Notes under the pieces: generated by a model
The model's input: the letters and a program-made list of their open reading frames with translations, nothing else
Databases searched by the model: none
Told to the model about the DNA's origin: nothing
Position numbers and translations under genes: made by a program
Assembly: GCA_038199755.1 (NCBI GenBank)
Contig: JBBPYR010000224.1
Span: 1 to 32,894 of the forward strand
Origin: JBBPYR01 sp038199755
Lineage (GTDB): Bacteria; Chloroflexota; Ktedonobacteria; Ktedonobacterales; Ktedonobacteraceae
Reading direction: 5' to 3'
Length of the DNA: 32,894 bases
In this document: positions 8,528 to 17,027 of the stretch, piece by piece
Position numbering within the stretch: position 1 is the first letter of the stretch
Layout of the letters: the number at the start of each line of letters is the position of its first letter

Positions 8528-8583
8528 GCTAAAAGAGCCGTTGAGCGTGCTGCCTGGACAGTACGCTCAACGGCTCTTTTAGC
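8528..8583. terminator. Bidirectional hairpin terminator between convergent genes
   Basis: Arms 8528-8548 and 8563-8583 are perfectly complementary over 21 bases, and the stem can extend inward through a G-T pair and CTG/CAG. A-tract and T-tract runs (AAAA, TTTT) flank the G+C-rich core on both sides, so it can act for the flavoprotein gene on + and the coiled-coil gene on -. Confidence 0.88.
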
Positions 8584-8600
8584 TTATGTAATCCACAAGT

Positions 8601-9641
8601 TTAGCCTGCGGGTACATCTTTCTTTACTTTTTTCTTATGTGGCGCACTCTCGTACAGGTGACGGGCATGCGATATAGGGTTGACGAGGATGCCTGCAACG
8701 ACAACACAAGCCACTAAGGGCAGAACCAATGCCATGAGCAATGTTTGTTTCATAGGCACTTGAAACCACAGCAGGGCAAGATACTGTAACCCTATGAGCA
8801 TGAGCAGCATCAAACCAATCATGAAGACGTATGATGCCTTCCAACGGTGATGCAGACGCGCTTGTATGGTCCTATAGCGCACTTTTGCCTGCTCGCGCAC
8901 AGTACTTCGCTCAACCAGCAACTGTTGATGTTCTTCCTGAACCTGTTGACGCTCTTGCTCTACTAATTCTAGTCTGCGCTGCACTTCATCCTTGAAATGA
9001 AGCACCTCGACAAGATGGCTGTCCTCCACTTCCTGCGCGTGCAGTTCTATCGTTTTTACCACATCATGTAACAGCAAAGGTGGTCCCTCCGCTGGCAATT
9101 CCAGTGTGCGAGCAGCATGCTGTACCATGACACGGGCTTCTTCAGCGACCGCTTCAGTAAAAGAGCTATACAGGTCTTGATAACGCTGCTCTAGCTCTGC
9201 ATTTTCCTCCTGAAGCCTATTCCGCTCAGCTTGCAACTCGCTCAGGTGCTTCTGATAAAATTCTAGCTCCTGGGCATTACCACTATGGACAGTGGCAACC
9301 TCCTGATCGAACTGTGCCAGTATCGCTTTGTTCGCAGCGAGAAGTCGCTCCGCTTCTGCACGCCATTGGTCAAGCTCGGCATGTAAGTGTCGATTTTCTT
9401 CGCGCAATGTGACAAGTTGTCGTGTTACCTTTGCGTTGGATGCCTCTACTGTCACCTTGGGCAATGCATCAGTTTGCTTTTGCTGTAAGATGTTGTGTCT
9501 TCGTTCAGCTAACAATGTACGACGGTCAAAAGATCGTAAATGTGGGTCGGTCTGTACAGTCCCGTGCTCGACATCTGACTGGTTGGCGTTGGCATCTCCC
9601 TGTCCAGAAGATGCCTGCCCAGCATTGTCAGGTGAAAACAT
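8601..9641 (-). CDS. Coiled-coil protein with two C-terminal membrane helices (unknown function)
   Basis: I do not recognise a family for this 346-residue protein. Residues 1-45 are polar and probably disordered. About 65-180 and 205-265 are long heptad-rich segments full of Glu, Gln, Leu and Arg, clear coiled coils broken near ARTLELPAEGPPLLLHD. Two membrane helices follow at about 271-291 and 300-320, then a basic tail containing HKKKVKK. The predicted picture is a tail-anchored rod projecting into the cytoplasm, a shape seen in scaffold or envelope-organising proteins. GAGGAG (complement of about 9652-9657) is a strong ribosome site. It is the last gene of a minus-strand run and has its own predicted promoter. 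Confidence 0.8.
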   Translation of the reverse strand: MFSPDNAGQASSGQGDANANQSDVEHGTVQTDPHLRSFDRRTLLAERRHNILQQKQTDALPKVTVEASNAKVTRQLVTLREENRHLHAELDQWRAEAERLLAANKAILAQFDQEVATVHSGNAQELEFYQKHLSELQAERNRLQEENAELEQRYQDLYSSFTEAVAEEARVMVQHAARTLELPAEGPPLLLHDVVKTIELHAQEVEDSHLVEVLHFKDEVQRRLELVEQERQQVQEEHQQLLVERSTVREQAKVRYRTIQARLHHRWKASYVFMIGLMLLMLIGLQYLALLWFQVPMKQTLLMALVLPLVACVVVAGILVNPISHARHLYESAPHKKKVKKDVPAG

Positions 9642-9684
9642 TGTTACGCTCGCTCCTCAATCTACTTTTGCTTCCATAGGCAAA

Positions 9685-9713
9685 AGCATAGCCTCTGCAA
9701 TGCGATGACGCAA
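9685..9713 (-). promoter_or_regulatory. Predicted promoter of the coiled-coil protein gene
   Basis: On the minus strand TTGCGT (complement of 9708-9713) and TATGCT (complement of 9685-9690) are 17 bases apart. The predicted leader is about 36 bases. A 7-base inverted repeat, CTTTTGC at 9665-9671 and GCAAAAG at 9680-9686, spans the predicted transcription start and could be an operator or leader hairpin. Confidence 0.45.
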
Positions 9714-9808
9714 TTCGGGTTAAAAACTCTCACAATGCAATTATGCACAGAAGCGAGCTAAGATGCAAGAGGTTTATTGTGTTTCTTACTGTTTCTTTAT
9801 ATTTCTTT

Positions 9809-10879
9809 TTATTTCTCCATAATAACGTGCTGATGTTGCTCTGGCAAATCTTCACCAAGTGCATTGGCAAGGAATTTAAGCATGACATTGTGATACCCCT
9901 GTGGGTCTTGAGCATAGCCACCGCAATGAGGAGCACCATCGATAAAGTAGGTTTCCATTGGTATATCATACGCCTTCGCCTCGGCAGCTAGCTGTCGAGC
10001 ATGCGCGATAGGAATTAATTCATCTTCAGAGGAATGAATAAGCAGTATAGGAATAGAGTGCTGAGGAGGTGCTGTCTTCTCTTTCTGATTGATTGCTCGC
10101 CAGCGTCTTAAGCTCATATCCGGTCGTGCCACCATATCATAGCCAAAGCGCACACGGAACACAATCATGCTGGCTGCTATGGTTGCCCACGCAACCGCTG
10201 GCACAAGGTAACGCAACTGTTGTAAGACAGGGATCCACCCATTGCTTGCTTGCGTCAATTGATAGCAAATGATGCGCTGCATAATATCGTCAGAACGGGC
10301 AAAAGGACTATCCACAATAATCGCCACCACATCAGGATGCGGCGGGGTCATCAGTGCGACTGAGGCACCCATAGAAAAACCATGCAGGATGATTTTTCCT
10401 GGCAGCGTTTCCGCTTGTCGCGTGGCGACAATGATAGCGGCTTCAAGGTCACGAACCTCCGCATTACCACCGCTGGTGATGACACTATCGCTTTCTCCAT
10501 GACCGCGAAAATCGAATGCCAGCACATTATAACCGCAAGCATATTCTAGGGAGGCAACGGCCCGTAGGTGTGCGCGCGAAATGCGGTAGCCGTGGCACAA
10601 TACAATAGTTGGGGCAGGTTTCGGCTGTGCCCAGAAGTCGCCACACAAGATGGTGCCATCTGCGGTTTTGAACATCAACGCACGCTGATTAGCCAGAGGT
10701 GGTTCGGAGGGAGAAGCCGGAACTGACCATGTAAATTCGGATTCGTCTAAGAGTTCATGTGGATGAGAAAATTGATCTACAAAGTAATTCGCTAGTAAAG
10801 CAATGCCGCTTGTGACAGTCAAGCCAAGAATACCTGTGCTGGTGGCAAGGCCAACAGCCCATCGATGTAATCCTGTCAT
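9809..10879 (-). CDS. Membrane-anchored alpha/beta hydrolase
   Basis: A 356-residue alpha/beta-fold hydrolase. The oxyanion strand ends in CHGY (95-98), the nucleophile elbow is GFSMG with Ser169, the acid is probably Asp286 in SSEDELIP, and the base is His318 in GAPHCGG. FDFRGHGES (about 122-130) is also typical. A single hydrophobic helix at about 8-33 before the catalytic domain indicates a signal anchor, with the enzyme facing outward. A 16-codon upstream extension is possible, but ATG 10879 has AGAGAGG six bases upstream. It belongs with the BEM46/YqkD-like serine hydrolases; the substrate (ester, peptide or lipid) cannot be told. Confidence 0.87.
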   Translation of the reverse strand: MTGLHRWAVGLATSTGILGLTVTSGIALLANYFVDQFSHPHELLDESEFTWSVPASPSEPPLANQRALMFKTADGTILCGDFWAQPKPAPTIVLCHGYRISRAHLRAVASLEYACGYNVLAFDFRGHGESDSVITSGGNAEVRDLEAAIIVATRQAETLPGKIILHGFSMGASVALMTPPHPDVVAIIVDSPFARSDDIMQRIICYQLTQASNGWIPVLQQLRYLVPAVAWATIAASMIVFRVRFGYDMVARPDMSLRRWRAINQKEKTAPPQHSIPILLIHSSEDELIPIAHARQLAAEAKAYDIPMETYFIDGAPHCGGYAQDPQGYHNVMLKFLANALGEDLPEQHQHVIMEK

Positions 10880-10989
10880 AGCATACCTCTCTTCTTTGTG
10901 GCAGCCATGCACGTAAGGATGCCCCATTGCATCCCTCTATACTTGTTAAACGCTGTGCAAGCACAAAAAGTTCTGCTAGTATGCTTGCT

Positions 10990-11008
10990 TCAATTGTATA
11001 ACAATTGA
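10990..11008. promoter_or_regulatory. Palindromic operator overlapping an extended -10 upstream of the hydrolase
   Basis: TCAATTGT-ATA-ACAATTGA is a perfect 8-base inverted repeat with a 3-base spacer. Read on the minus strand it contains TGTTATACA, an extended -10-like box pointing to the hydrolase gene about 110 bases downstream. A dimeric repressor bound here would block that promoter. The binding protein is unknown. Otherwise the 216-base gap 10880-11095 shows nothing clear. Confidence 0.4.
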
Positions 11009-11095
11009 GATGCCATTTCTCTTCCCTTGTCTCCTCTTATTCCATGTCGTTCTTGAGAATGCGGTAATATATTTTTCGCTTATTGTGTCGCTTGC

Positions 11096-12625
11096 TCACG
11101 AGATTGGATTGCCTGTGCTGCTCCTGATCGTGCGAGATAGCGGCTGGCTGTTTATGCGCTCATAGCCGATCATATCGGCGGCAATCTTGCCTGAACTCAT
11201 CACACCGGGTATGCCAGCACCGGGATGTGTGCCCGCGCCCGCGAAATAGAGGTTCGGTACATCCTCGCTGATATTGTGCGGACGAAACCATGCCGACTGT
11301 GTAAGCACAGGCTCGACTGAGAAGGCACTGCCAAGGTAGCTATTGAGTGTATCACGGAAGTGTAGCGGGTCAATATATAGTTCAGAAACAATGTGCTTCG
11401 ATAGATCAGGCATGTAATGTTGTTCGAGGTAGCGAACAATAGTGTCGCGATACGGTTTCGCCGCCGTTGTCCAATCCACATCACCGCCCAGATGGGGCAC
11501 AGGTGAGAGCACATACCAGCAATCACAGCCATCAGGGGCGAGCGAAGGGTCTGTCGCACTGGGGCGATGCAGGTACAGCGAGAAGTCGTCCGCTAGATGC
11601 TTCTTCTTGAAGATGTCGTCGAGCAGCCCTTTGTAGCGTGGCCCCATCAGAATTTCATGATGCGCCATCTGCTCATACTTGCGGTTGGTGCCAAAGTAGA
11701 GCACAAACAACGACATCGAATAGTCCAAGCCTTTGATGTGACGGTCGGTGTTTTTGCGGCGGAAACGCGCAGGGATCATATGCAGATAGGTATAGGCGAC
11801 ATCTGCATTGCTCACCACTACCTGAGCCGGAAACACCTCTCCTCGCGTTGTCTGCACTCCCGTAGCCCGTCCACTCTGCTCATCAATCAGTATTTGTCCA
11901 ATCTCGGTGTCTAATTGCAGCGTGCCACCAACATCTTGAAATAGTTTCACCATTGCACGCACGAGAGCCCCTGTACCGCCCATGGCATACCAGACACCAA
12001 ATTTCTGCTCTAAGGTGTGAATCAAGGCATAAATCGCCGTGCTCTGGAAAGGATTGCCGCCAATCAGCAAAGGATGGAAGCTAAACACCTGCCGCAAACG
12101 CTCATCCTTGATATACTGGTTCACAAAGCCAGCCACCGACTTCTGTGCTTGCAAACGCACCAGATCGGGCGCAACCTTCATCATATCCGAGACATGCGTA
12201 AACGGGCGGTCAATCAGTTCAAAGCCTTTCTGATAGATCTTCTCGCCCTCTTTCGCAAAGCGTAGATAGCCCTCAACGTCGTCAGGGCTGATCTCGCGGA
12301 TCTGGCGTAGTATGTTTTCGCGGTCACTATTATAGCGGAAAATCAAGCCATCTTGGAAGCGAATATTATAAAAGGGGTCGATAGGAACAATTTTGACGTA
12401 ATCTGCTGTCTTCTTGCCACAGAGCGTAAAAAGATCATCAATCAACCACGGCGCGGTAATAATCGTGGGGCCGCCATCAAACGTGAAGCCATCCTGCTCA
12501 TAGACGTATGCACGCCCACCAGCCTTATCGCGCTTCTCAACCACTGTCACCTCATGCCCTTGCGCCTGCAAACGAATTGCCGCGGTAAGACCACCAAAAC
12601 CGCTGCCAATAACAACAATCTTCAT
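11096..12625 (-). CDS. crtI: Phytoene desaturase family protein (CrtI-type FAD oxidoreductase)
   Basis: A 509-residue CrtI-family flavoprotein that removes hydrogens from (or isomerises) carotenoid chains such as phytoene. It shows the N-terminal dinucleotide fold VIGSGFGGLTAAIRL at residues 5-19, the substrate-entry block FDGGPTIITAPWLID, and the C-terminal CrtI signature YFAGAGTHPGAGIPGVMSSG. The start at 12625 gives MKIVVIGSGFGG, the standard family N-terminus. It has AGGAG four bases upstream and lies downstream of a good promoter; the longer frame to 12706 does not. No crtB, crtE or other carotenoid genes are adjacent, so the exact substrate (phytoene, diapophytoene or another isoprenoid) is open. 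Confidence 0.92.
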   Translation of the reverse strand: MKIVVIGSGFGGLTAAIRLQAQGHEVTVVEKRDKAGGRAYVYEQDGFTFDGGPTIITAPWLIDDLFTLCGKKTADYVKIVPIDPFYNIRFQDGLIFRYNSDRENILRQIREISPDDVEGYLRFAKEGEKIYQKGFELIDRPFTHVSDMMKVAPDLVRLQAQKSVAGFVNQYIKDERLRQVFSFHPLLIGGNPFQSTAIYALIHTLEQKFGVWYAMGGTGALVRAMVKLFQDVGGTLQLDTEIGQILIDEQSGRATGVQTTRGEVFPAQVVVSNADVAYTYLHMIPARFRRKNTDRHIKGLDYSMSLFVLYFGTNRKYEQMAHHEILMGPRYKGLLDDIFKKKHLADDFSLYLHRPSATDPSLAPDGCDCWYVLSPVPHLGGDVDWTTAAKPYRDTIVRYLEQHYMPDLSKHIVSELYIDPLHFRDTLNSYLGSAFSVEPVLTQSAWFRPHNISEDVPNLYFAGAGTHPGAGIPGVMSSGKIAADMIGYERINSQPLSRTIRSSTGNPIS

Positions 12626-12668
12626 AACACTCCTGCCTTCTATCCTGCTACGATTTCTACCATTATTC

Positions 12669-12696
12669 ATTATACTACTGCTGATAGCTCTTTTAA
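12669..12696 (-). promoter_or_regulatory. crtI promoter
   Basis: On the minus strand a perfect TATAAT (complement of 12669-12674) is 16 bases from TTAAAA (complement of 12691-12696). The predicted leader is about 37 bases, which supports the ATG at 12625 as the crtI start. Confidence 0.6.
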
Positions 12697-12763
12697 GATC
12701 ACACATAGACGAGGGTATTCACCCCACATGGTTTAGACGAAACGTGCTTATGAAAAGGGTATG

Positions 12764-12812
12764 TCAAAGAAGGGCTTGAGTTACACTTCTTGTAACTCAA
12801 GCCCTTCTTTGA
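12764..12812. terminator. 22-bp perfect hairpin, probable terminator of the ABC transporter operon
   Basis: Arms 12764-12785 and 12791-12812 match perfectly around a CTTCT loop. The minus-strand read-out ends in CTTCTTTGA, a weak T-rich tail. It lies 47 bases after the permease stop and just before the crtI promoter, so it would separate the two transcription units. Confidence 0.7.
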
Positions 12813-12830
12813 TAGGCGTAGATAGGCGTA
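12811..12830. repeat. Two tandem copies of GATAGGCGTA
   Basis: Two exact 10-base copies follow directly after the hairpin, between it and the permease stop. With only two copies this may be chance or slippage. No function is assigned. Confidence 0.6.
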
Positions 12831-12859
12831 TCAGAGCAAACTGGGGAGAATTGCACAGA

Positions 12860-14209
12860 TCACAGTGAACGCAGGGCGTCGATGGGGTCAAGACGCGCAG
12901 CTCGCGCAGCTGGATAGAGACCAAAGATGACCCCAATCGCCGCTGAAATGACAAAGGGCATCAGCAACGAGGTTACGGTGACGACAAAGGGAATTACCAG
13001 CAGTTTGGTGACGGCAAAACCAATCAGGAAGCCAATCGCCATTCCGAGCACGCCCCCGACGAAGCTCAAAGCTAATGCCTCGATGAGAAACTGGTTGCGT
13101 ATATCCTGCCGTTGTGCCCCAATTGAGATACGAATGCCAATTTCCCTCGTTCGCTCTGTGACTGAGACGATCATGATATTCATAATACCAATTCCGCCCA
13201 CTGCCAACGAAATGGCCGCAATTCCGACCAGCAGGAACGTCAGGATAGAGGTAAATTGACTGGCGGTTTGCAGCAATTGATTCGAATTGGTGAGATTGAA
13301 GTCATCCACTTGCCCTTTCAGGATATGGTGACGTTGCTCCAACAAGGCCGTGATCTGGTCCTGCGTCGTGTTAATGTTGCTCGAATCATCAACTTGTACC
13401 AGAATTTGATCGATATACGATGTGTTCTTGAGACGGTCTAGGGCTGTAGTAAAGGGTACGAAGACGACATCGTCACCACCACTGCCCTTGGTATTCAGGA
13501 CACCGATGACACGATACACCTGGCTGCTAATACGGACCGTTTGGCCGATGGGGTTCACGCCGGAGGTATCGAACAGTTGATGGTAGACGGTCTGCCCGAG
13601 GAGTGCGACTGGCTGGGCACCTAGATAATCATTGTTGCTAAACCAGGTTCCTTCTGCAATCGACCAGTTTTGGATATTTTCGTAGCTAGTATTTACGCCT
13701 TGAACACGAGTATTCCAGTTCTGATTGTTAAAGACAACTTGTTCAGAAACCGTGACAATCGGGCTTTCTGCGCTGACATGGGGAACCTTCGCCACGGCTG
13801 CGGCATCGTCTGGCTTGAGTGAAAGTGTCGTGCCACCATTTTGTGAAGGTGGACGGAAGCCACGCGTCGAACTGCCAGCACCTGGCACAATGGTAATGGT
13901 ATTCGTTCCCAGGCTAGAAATAGTATTCGAGATGCTGGCACTCACCCCTTGGGTGAGGATCAAGGCAGCGATGACTGCGGCAACGCCGATAAAAATACCC
14001 AGTGTGGTGAGCAGTGAGCGCAAACGGTTGGCCCACAGGGCTTCCAGGGCGATGGCGATATTGGTTCCCAGTTTGCCAGCACGATCAAAATCCTTCGCTT
14101 TGAGCTGTGGGAGAATGCGTGGCCGCTGACTAGAGGGAGATGTGGTTGAGATAGGTGTATCTTTTGACTGAGACGGTGTTGATTGCACGTCTTGTACTCC
14201 TTCTGCCAT
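12860..14209 (-). CDS. MacB-type ABC transporter permease (FtsX domain)
   Basis: A 449-residue permease of the MacB/FtsX type. A Ser/Thr/Pro/Gln-rich cytoplasmic tail (1-45) is followed by LRSLLTTLGIFIGVAAVIAA, the first membrane helix with its typical amphipathic lead-in. A large extracytoplasmic MacB periplasmic-core domain comes next (about 95-320), then three C-terminal FtsX helices with VTERTREIGIRISIGAQ between them. Such proteins work as mechanotransducers and do not carry substrate through the membrane. The ATG at 14209 follows the ATPase stop by two bases, so translation is probably coupled; an in-frame ATG at 14248 overlaps the ATPase gene. No MacA/HlyD-type adaptor gene is nearby. 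Confidence 0.92.
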   Translation of the reverse strand: MAEGVQDVQSTPSQSKDTPISTTSPSSQRPRILPQLKAKDFDRAGKLGTNIAIALEALWANRLRSLLTTLGIFIGVAAVIAALILTQGVSASISNTISSLGTNTITIVPGAGSSTRGFRPPSQNGGTTLSLKPDDAAAVAKVPHVSAESPIVTVSEQVVFNNQNWNTRVQGVNTSYENIQNWSIAEGTWFSNNDYLGAQPVALLGQTVYHQLFDTSGVNPIGQTVRISSQVYRVIGVLNTKGSGGDDVVFVPFTTALDRLKNTSYIDQILVQVDDSSNINTTQDQITALLEQRHHILKGQVDDFNLTNSNQLLQTASQFTSILTFLLVGIAAISLAVGGIGIMNIMIVSVTERTREIGIRISIGAQRQDIRNQFLIEALALSFVGGVLGMAIGFLIGFAVTKLLVIPFVVTVTSLLMPFVISAAIGVIFGLYPAARAARLDPIDALRSL

Positions 14210-14211
14210 TG

Positions 14212-15075
14212 TTAAAGATCGTCTGGTTGTTGGGCGAGGACGGCCCATTCAGCCTGTGCATCCCGTGGCTGGGCCACTGGTTCATCGCGCACGAGTCGGC
14301 CATCGCGGAAAGTAATTTGGCGCGATGTATAGGCGGCGATATCCGGTTCATGCGTGACCAGCACAATTGTCAGGCCTTGCTGATTTAAGGCTTGCAGGAT
14401 CGCCATGACCTCAACACTCGTTCGGCTGTCCAGGTTGCCTGTAGGCTCGTCTGCCAACAGTAGCGAGGGAGAATTGACCAGCGAACGTGCGATGGCGACA
14501 CGCTGCTGTTGCCCGCCTGAGAGTTCGGATGGCTTATGATCCATGCGTGTCTCTAGGCCGACAAGTTTCAATGCTTGTCGAGCACGTTGCATGCGCATCT
14601 CTTTTGTGATACCACCATAGATCATCGGCAATTCAACATTGCTGAGTGCAGTGGCCCGACTCAGCAGATTGAAGCCTTGAAACACAAAACCAATCAGACG
14701 ATTACGCACACGTGCCAGTTCTTGGGTAGACAATTGGCTGACCTGTTTGCCGACCAGCATATAGGTTCCCTGCGTGGGACGGTCCAGGCAACCGATCAGA
14801 TTCATAAAGGTAGATTTCCCTGATCCTGATGGCCCCCTGACCGACACGAATTCGCCCGGAAACACTTCCAATGAGACTCCACGTAACGCACGTACCTGCG
14901 TCTTTCCTAGTTGGTACTGTTTGTGCAAATTATGTACGACGATGATAGGTTTCCCTTGCCGATCAGCGTTTACGACCAGTGGCGTGGATTGATTGACCGA
15001 GGGTGAGGAAATAGTAGTTTGAGGTGCAGTGATAGCAGAAGGTGGTGTAGACCCATTCACGTTCTCATTTGGCAT
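14212..15075 (-). CDS. MacB/LolD-type ABC transporter ATPase
   Basis: A 287-residue ATP-binding subunit. It has the Walker A GPSGSGKST at 81-89, the Q-loop VFQGFNLL, the signature LSGGQQQR at 185-192, the Walker B LLLADEPTGNLD with Asp209 and Glu210, and an H-loop His in VLVTHEP. This is the LolD/MacB/FtsE-like class that pairs with FtsX-type permeases, here the gene directly downstream. Residues 1-40 form an extra Ser/Thr/Pro-rich tail not needed for the fold, matching the similar tail on the permease. GAGAAGAGAT lies just upstream of the ATG. The likely job is export of, or resistance to, a peptide or lipophilic compound; the substrate is not visible. Confidence 0.93.
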   Translation of the reverse strand: MPNENVNGSTPPSAITAPQTTISSPSVNQSTPLVVNADRQGKPIIVVHNLHKQYQLGKTQVRALRGVSLEVFPGEFVSVRGPSGSGKSTFMNLIGCLDRPTQGTYMLVGKQVSQLSTQELARVRNRLIGFVFQGFNLLSRATALSNVELPMIYGGITKEMRMQRARQALKLVGLETRMDHKPSELSGGQQQRVAIARSLVNSPSLLLADEPTGNLDSRTSVEVMAILQALNQQGLTIVLVTHEPDIAAYTSRQITFRDGRLVRDEPVAQPRDAQAEWAVLAQQPDDL

Positions 15076-15244
15076 CGTTTATCTCTTCTCTTTCGAAGGT
15101 ATGTGTAGCATGATTGACCCCTTATATATCAATTGGCTTAGCATTCATGAAGATTACTACGAAACAGCTCAGAAGAGTGTTGCAAAACGCCCCAAAAAGG
15201 CTAAGCTGATCAAGAGGGTAGAGGCTACCGAGGGGAGCCATTTA

Positions 15245-15253
15245 TGGTACAAT
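15245..15253 (+). promoter_or_regulatory. Extended -10 promoter of the NAPRT gene
   Basis: TGGTACAAT is an extended -10 (TACAAT at 15248-15253) with no convincing -35. The predicted leader is about 42 bases. Confidence 0.45.
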
Positions 15254-15301
15254 CTACACTAACTATGTCAAACGTCAAGCAACACAAAAAAGAGAGTTAG
15301 T

Positions 15302-16693
15302 ATGCATCGTCGCGCTCCTAGCTTCCACCCAGGATTAATGACCGATATGTATCATCCAGATTCGGCCTACGTCTCATGGCGCACAGGCCACAATGGGCTG
15401 ACCACCTTTGATCTTTACACACGTAGCGCACCCTTCGATGGTGCCTATCTGCTCGTTGCAGGCTTAGAGTCCGCACTAGAATTTGCCCAGGCGTTCCGCT
15501 ACACCGAAGAGGAATTAACCTTTCTGGCGCGCATTCGCGACTACGATTATGGTTTTCTCGACGAGCTAGCCAACATTCGCTTCACAGGCGAGATTCTCGC
15601 ACTCCCTGAAGGCTCGATTGCCTTTCCCAACGAGCCGATTATGCGCATCACGGCTCCGTTCCGCGAAGCCTTGTTGTTGGAGGCTGGCCTGTTACAAGCA
15701 ATTGGCCTCTCAACCCTGATCGCGACAAAAGCCTCACGCATCGTCTATGCGGCGGAGCGGGGCCGCATGCGCCGTGTCGCGGAATTTGCCTTTCGCCGCG
15801 CCCAGGAACCGATGACCGTGGCCCGTGCCTCCTACATCGGCGGCTGCGCCAGCACCTCTCTGCTCAACGCTGCACACGAATTTCGCTTGCCAGCTACCGG
15901 CACGGTGCCGCACGCCCTGATCGAGCTATTCGCCACTGAAGAAGAAGCTTTTGAGGCTATCGCACAGGCGTACAACCGCTACACCCTCTTGCTCGACACC
16001 TACGATCCACGCCACGCCATTCATACGGCTATCGAGATCGCCTTGCGTTCGCAAGAGACATTAGGTCACACCCTGGCGGCAGTACGTCTCGATAGTGGCG
16101 ATCTGGTTGCCGATAGCATCTACATCCGTGAGAAACTGGACAAAGCAGGATTATTCGATGTACGCATCCTCGTCAGCGGTGATCTCGACGAGTGGAAGAT
16201 CACCGAGATGCTCAAGGAAGGGGCACAAGTTGATGCATTTGGCATCGGCACCAGCTTAGGCAGCGGCGCAGGCTCAATTGAGCATGGTGTGGTGGGTGGC
16301 TCACTTGGTACCGTCTATAAAGAGGTGTGGTACGTCGATGACTCCGGCACAGAGTTTCCCAAAGTCAAGATCGCGGGCCCCAAAACCACGTGGCCGGGCA
16401 AAAAGGAGATTTATCGACACCCCAACTGGGAAGAAGATATCGTCAAGCTTGCCCACGAGCCGCGCCCAGACAACTATCACCGCATTTTACGTCCTGTCAT
16501 GCGTAATGGTGAAATAATTCCCGGTAGCCTACCGCCATTATCAGAAATACGCGAGCTGGCCCAGCACAATCTGAGTGTGCTCCCTGAACGCTACCACGCT
16601 CTCAGGGTAGAGCAACCCTACCCCGTCCATTTCAGTGATGGTTTGCAACAACTACGTAGGCAAGCGGCACAACTCGTTGGCAAGACGATCTAA
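15302..16693 (+). CDS. pncB: Nicotinate phosphoribosyltransferase
   Basis: A 463-residue enzyme that joins nicotinate and PRPP, with ATP hydrolysis, to make nicotinate mononucleotide in the Preiss-Handler NAD salvage pathway. Diagnostic blocks are LMTDMYHPDSAYVSWRTG near the N-terminus, FDLYTRSAPFDGAYLLVAGL, GTVPHALIELFATEEEAF with the expected active-site His region, VRLDSGDL, and FGIGTSLGSGAGS for the phosphoribosyl-phosphate site. AAAAGAGAG about eight bases upstream supports the ATG. It heads the plus-strand run towards the radical SAM gene, but 334 bases separate them, so it is probably a separate unit. Confidence 0.92.
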   Translation: MHRRAPSFHPGLMTDMYHPDSAYVSWRTGHNGLTTFDLYTRSAPFDGAYLLVAGLESALEFAQAFRYTEEELTFLARIRDYDYGFLDELANIRFTGEILALPEGSIAFPNEPIMRITAPFREALLLEAGLLQAIGLSTLIATKASRIVYAAERGRMRRVAEFAFRRAQEPMTVARASYIGGCASTSLLNAAHEFRLPATGTVPHALIELFATEEEAFEAIAQAYNRYTLLLDTYDPRHAIHTAIEIALRSQETLGHTLAAVRLDSGDLVADSIYIREKLDKAGLFDVRILVSGDLDEWKITEMLKEGAQVDAFGIGTSLGSGAGSIEHGVVGGSLGTVYKEVWYVDDSGTEFPKVKIAGPKTTWPGKKEIYRHPNWEEDIVKLAHEPRPDNYHRILRPVMRNGEIIPGSLPPLSEIRELAQHNLSVLPERYHALRVEQPYPVHFSDGLQQLRRQAAQLVGKTI

Positions 16694-17027
16694 CAGTTGA
16701 GATAGTATAGCAGTAATTTCCTGCAAAATCATGTATACTTTACCGTATAAAGCGTGCTTATCCAACTTGGCAGTACACTATGGGGCAATTGCTACTGCGA
16801 GGACACGCTGGACAGCCCACATTCTTCTCGTATTTACGGCTATAAGAAGCGAGTTTTTGTATAAAGAGCATAGTGTGATGACCTTGCTTCGAGTAGAAGT
16901 AATCCATATTCTTTTCTATACGTACAATGTAAGTAAATGGGTAAGTTTCAGTCATACCGACCATAGCACATTGTATGACAAAGACTCGCTCCTACTCGCC
17001 TTGTGACGCAATGGAAGGAGTCCCACG
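16694..17027 (+). other. 334-base gap between NAPRT and radical SAM genes
   Basis: There is no clear terminator hairpin after NAPRT. Several -10-like sequences occur (TATACT at 16734-16739, TACAAT at 16923-16928), none with a good -35 at proper spacing. A 91-codon open frame here (16731-17006) lacks a ribosome site and protein-like composition. The only firm signal is GGAAGGAG at 17013-17020, the ribosome site of the next gene. Confidence 0.6.

Noticed and set aside
15110..15262. A 50-codon plus-strand frame starting MIDPLYINWLSIHEDYYETA.
   Set aside because: Its ribosome site is weak, it overlaps the promoter regions of both flanking units, and its end covers the NAPRT extended -10. Composition is plausible, so a conservation test would be fair.
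16731..17006. A 91-codon plus-strand open frame between NAPRT and the radical SAM gene.
   Set aside because: No ribosome site, no domain-like pattern, odd mixture of His, Thr and Tyr, and promoter-like sequences run through it.
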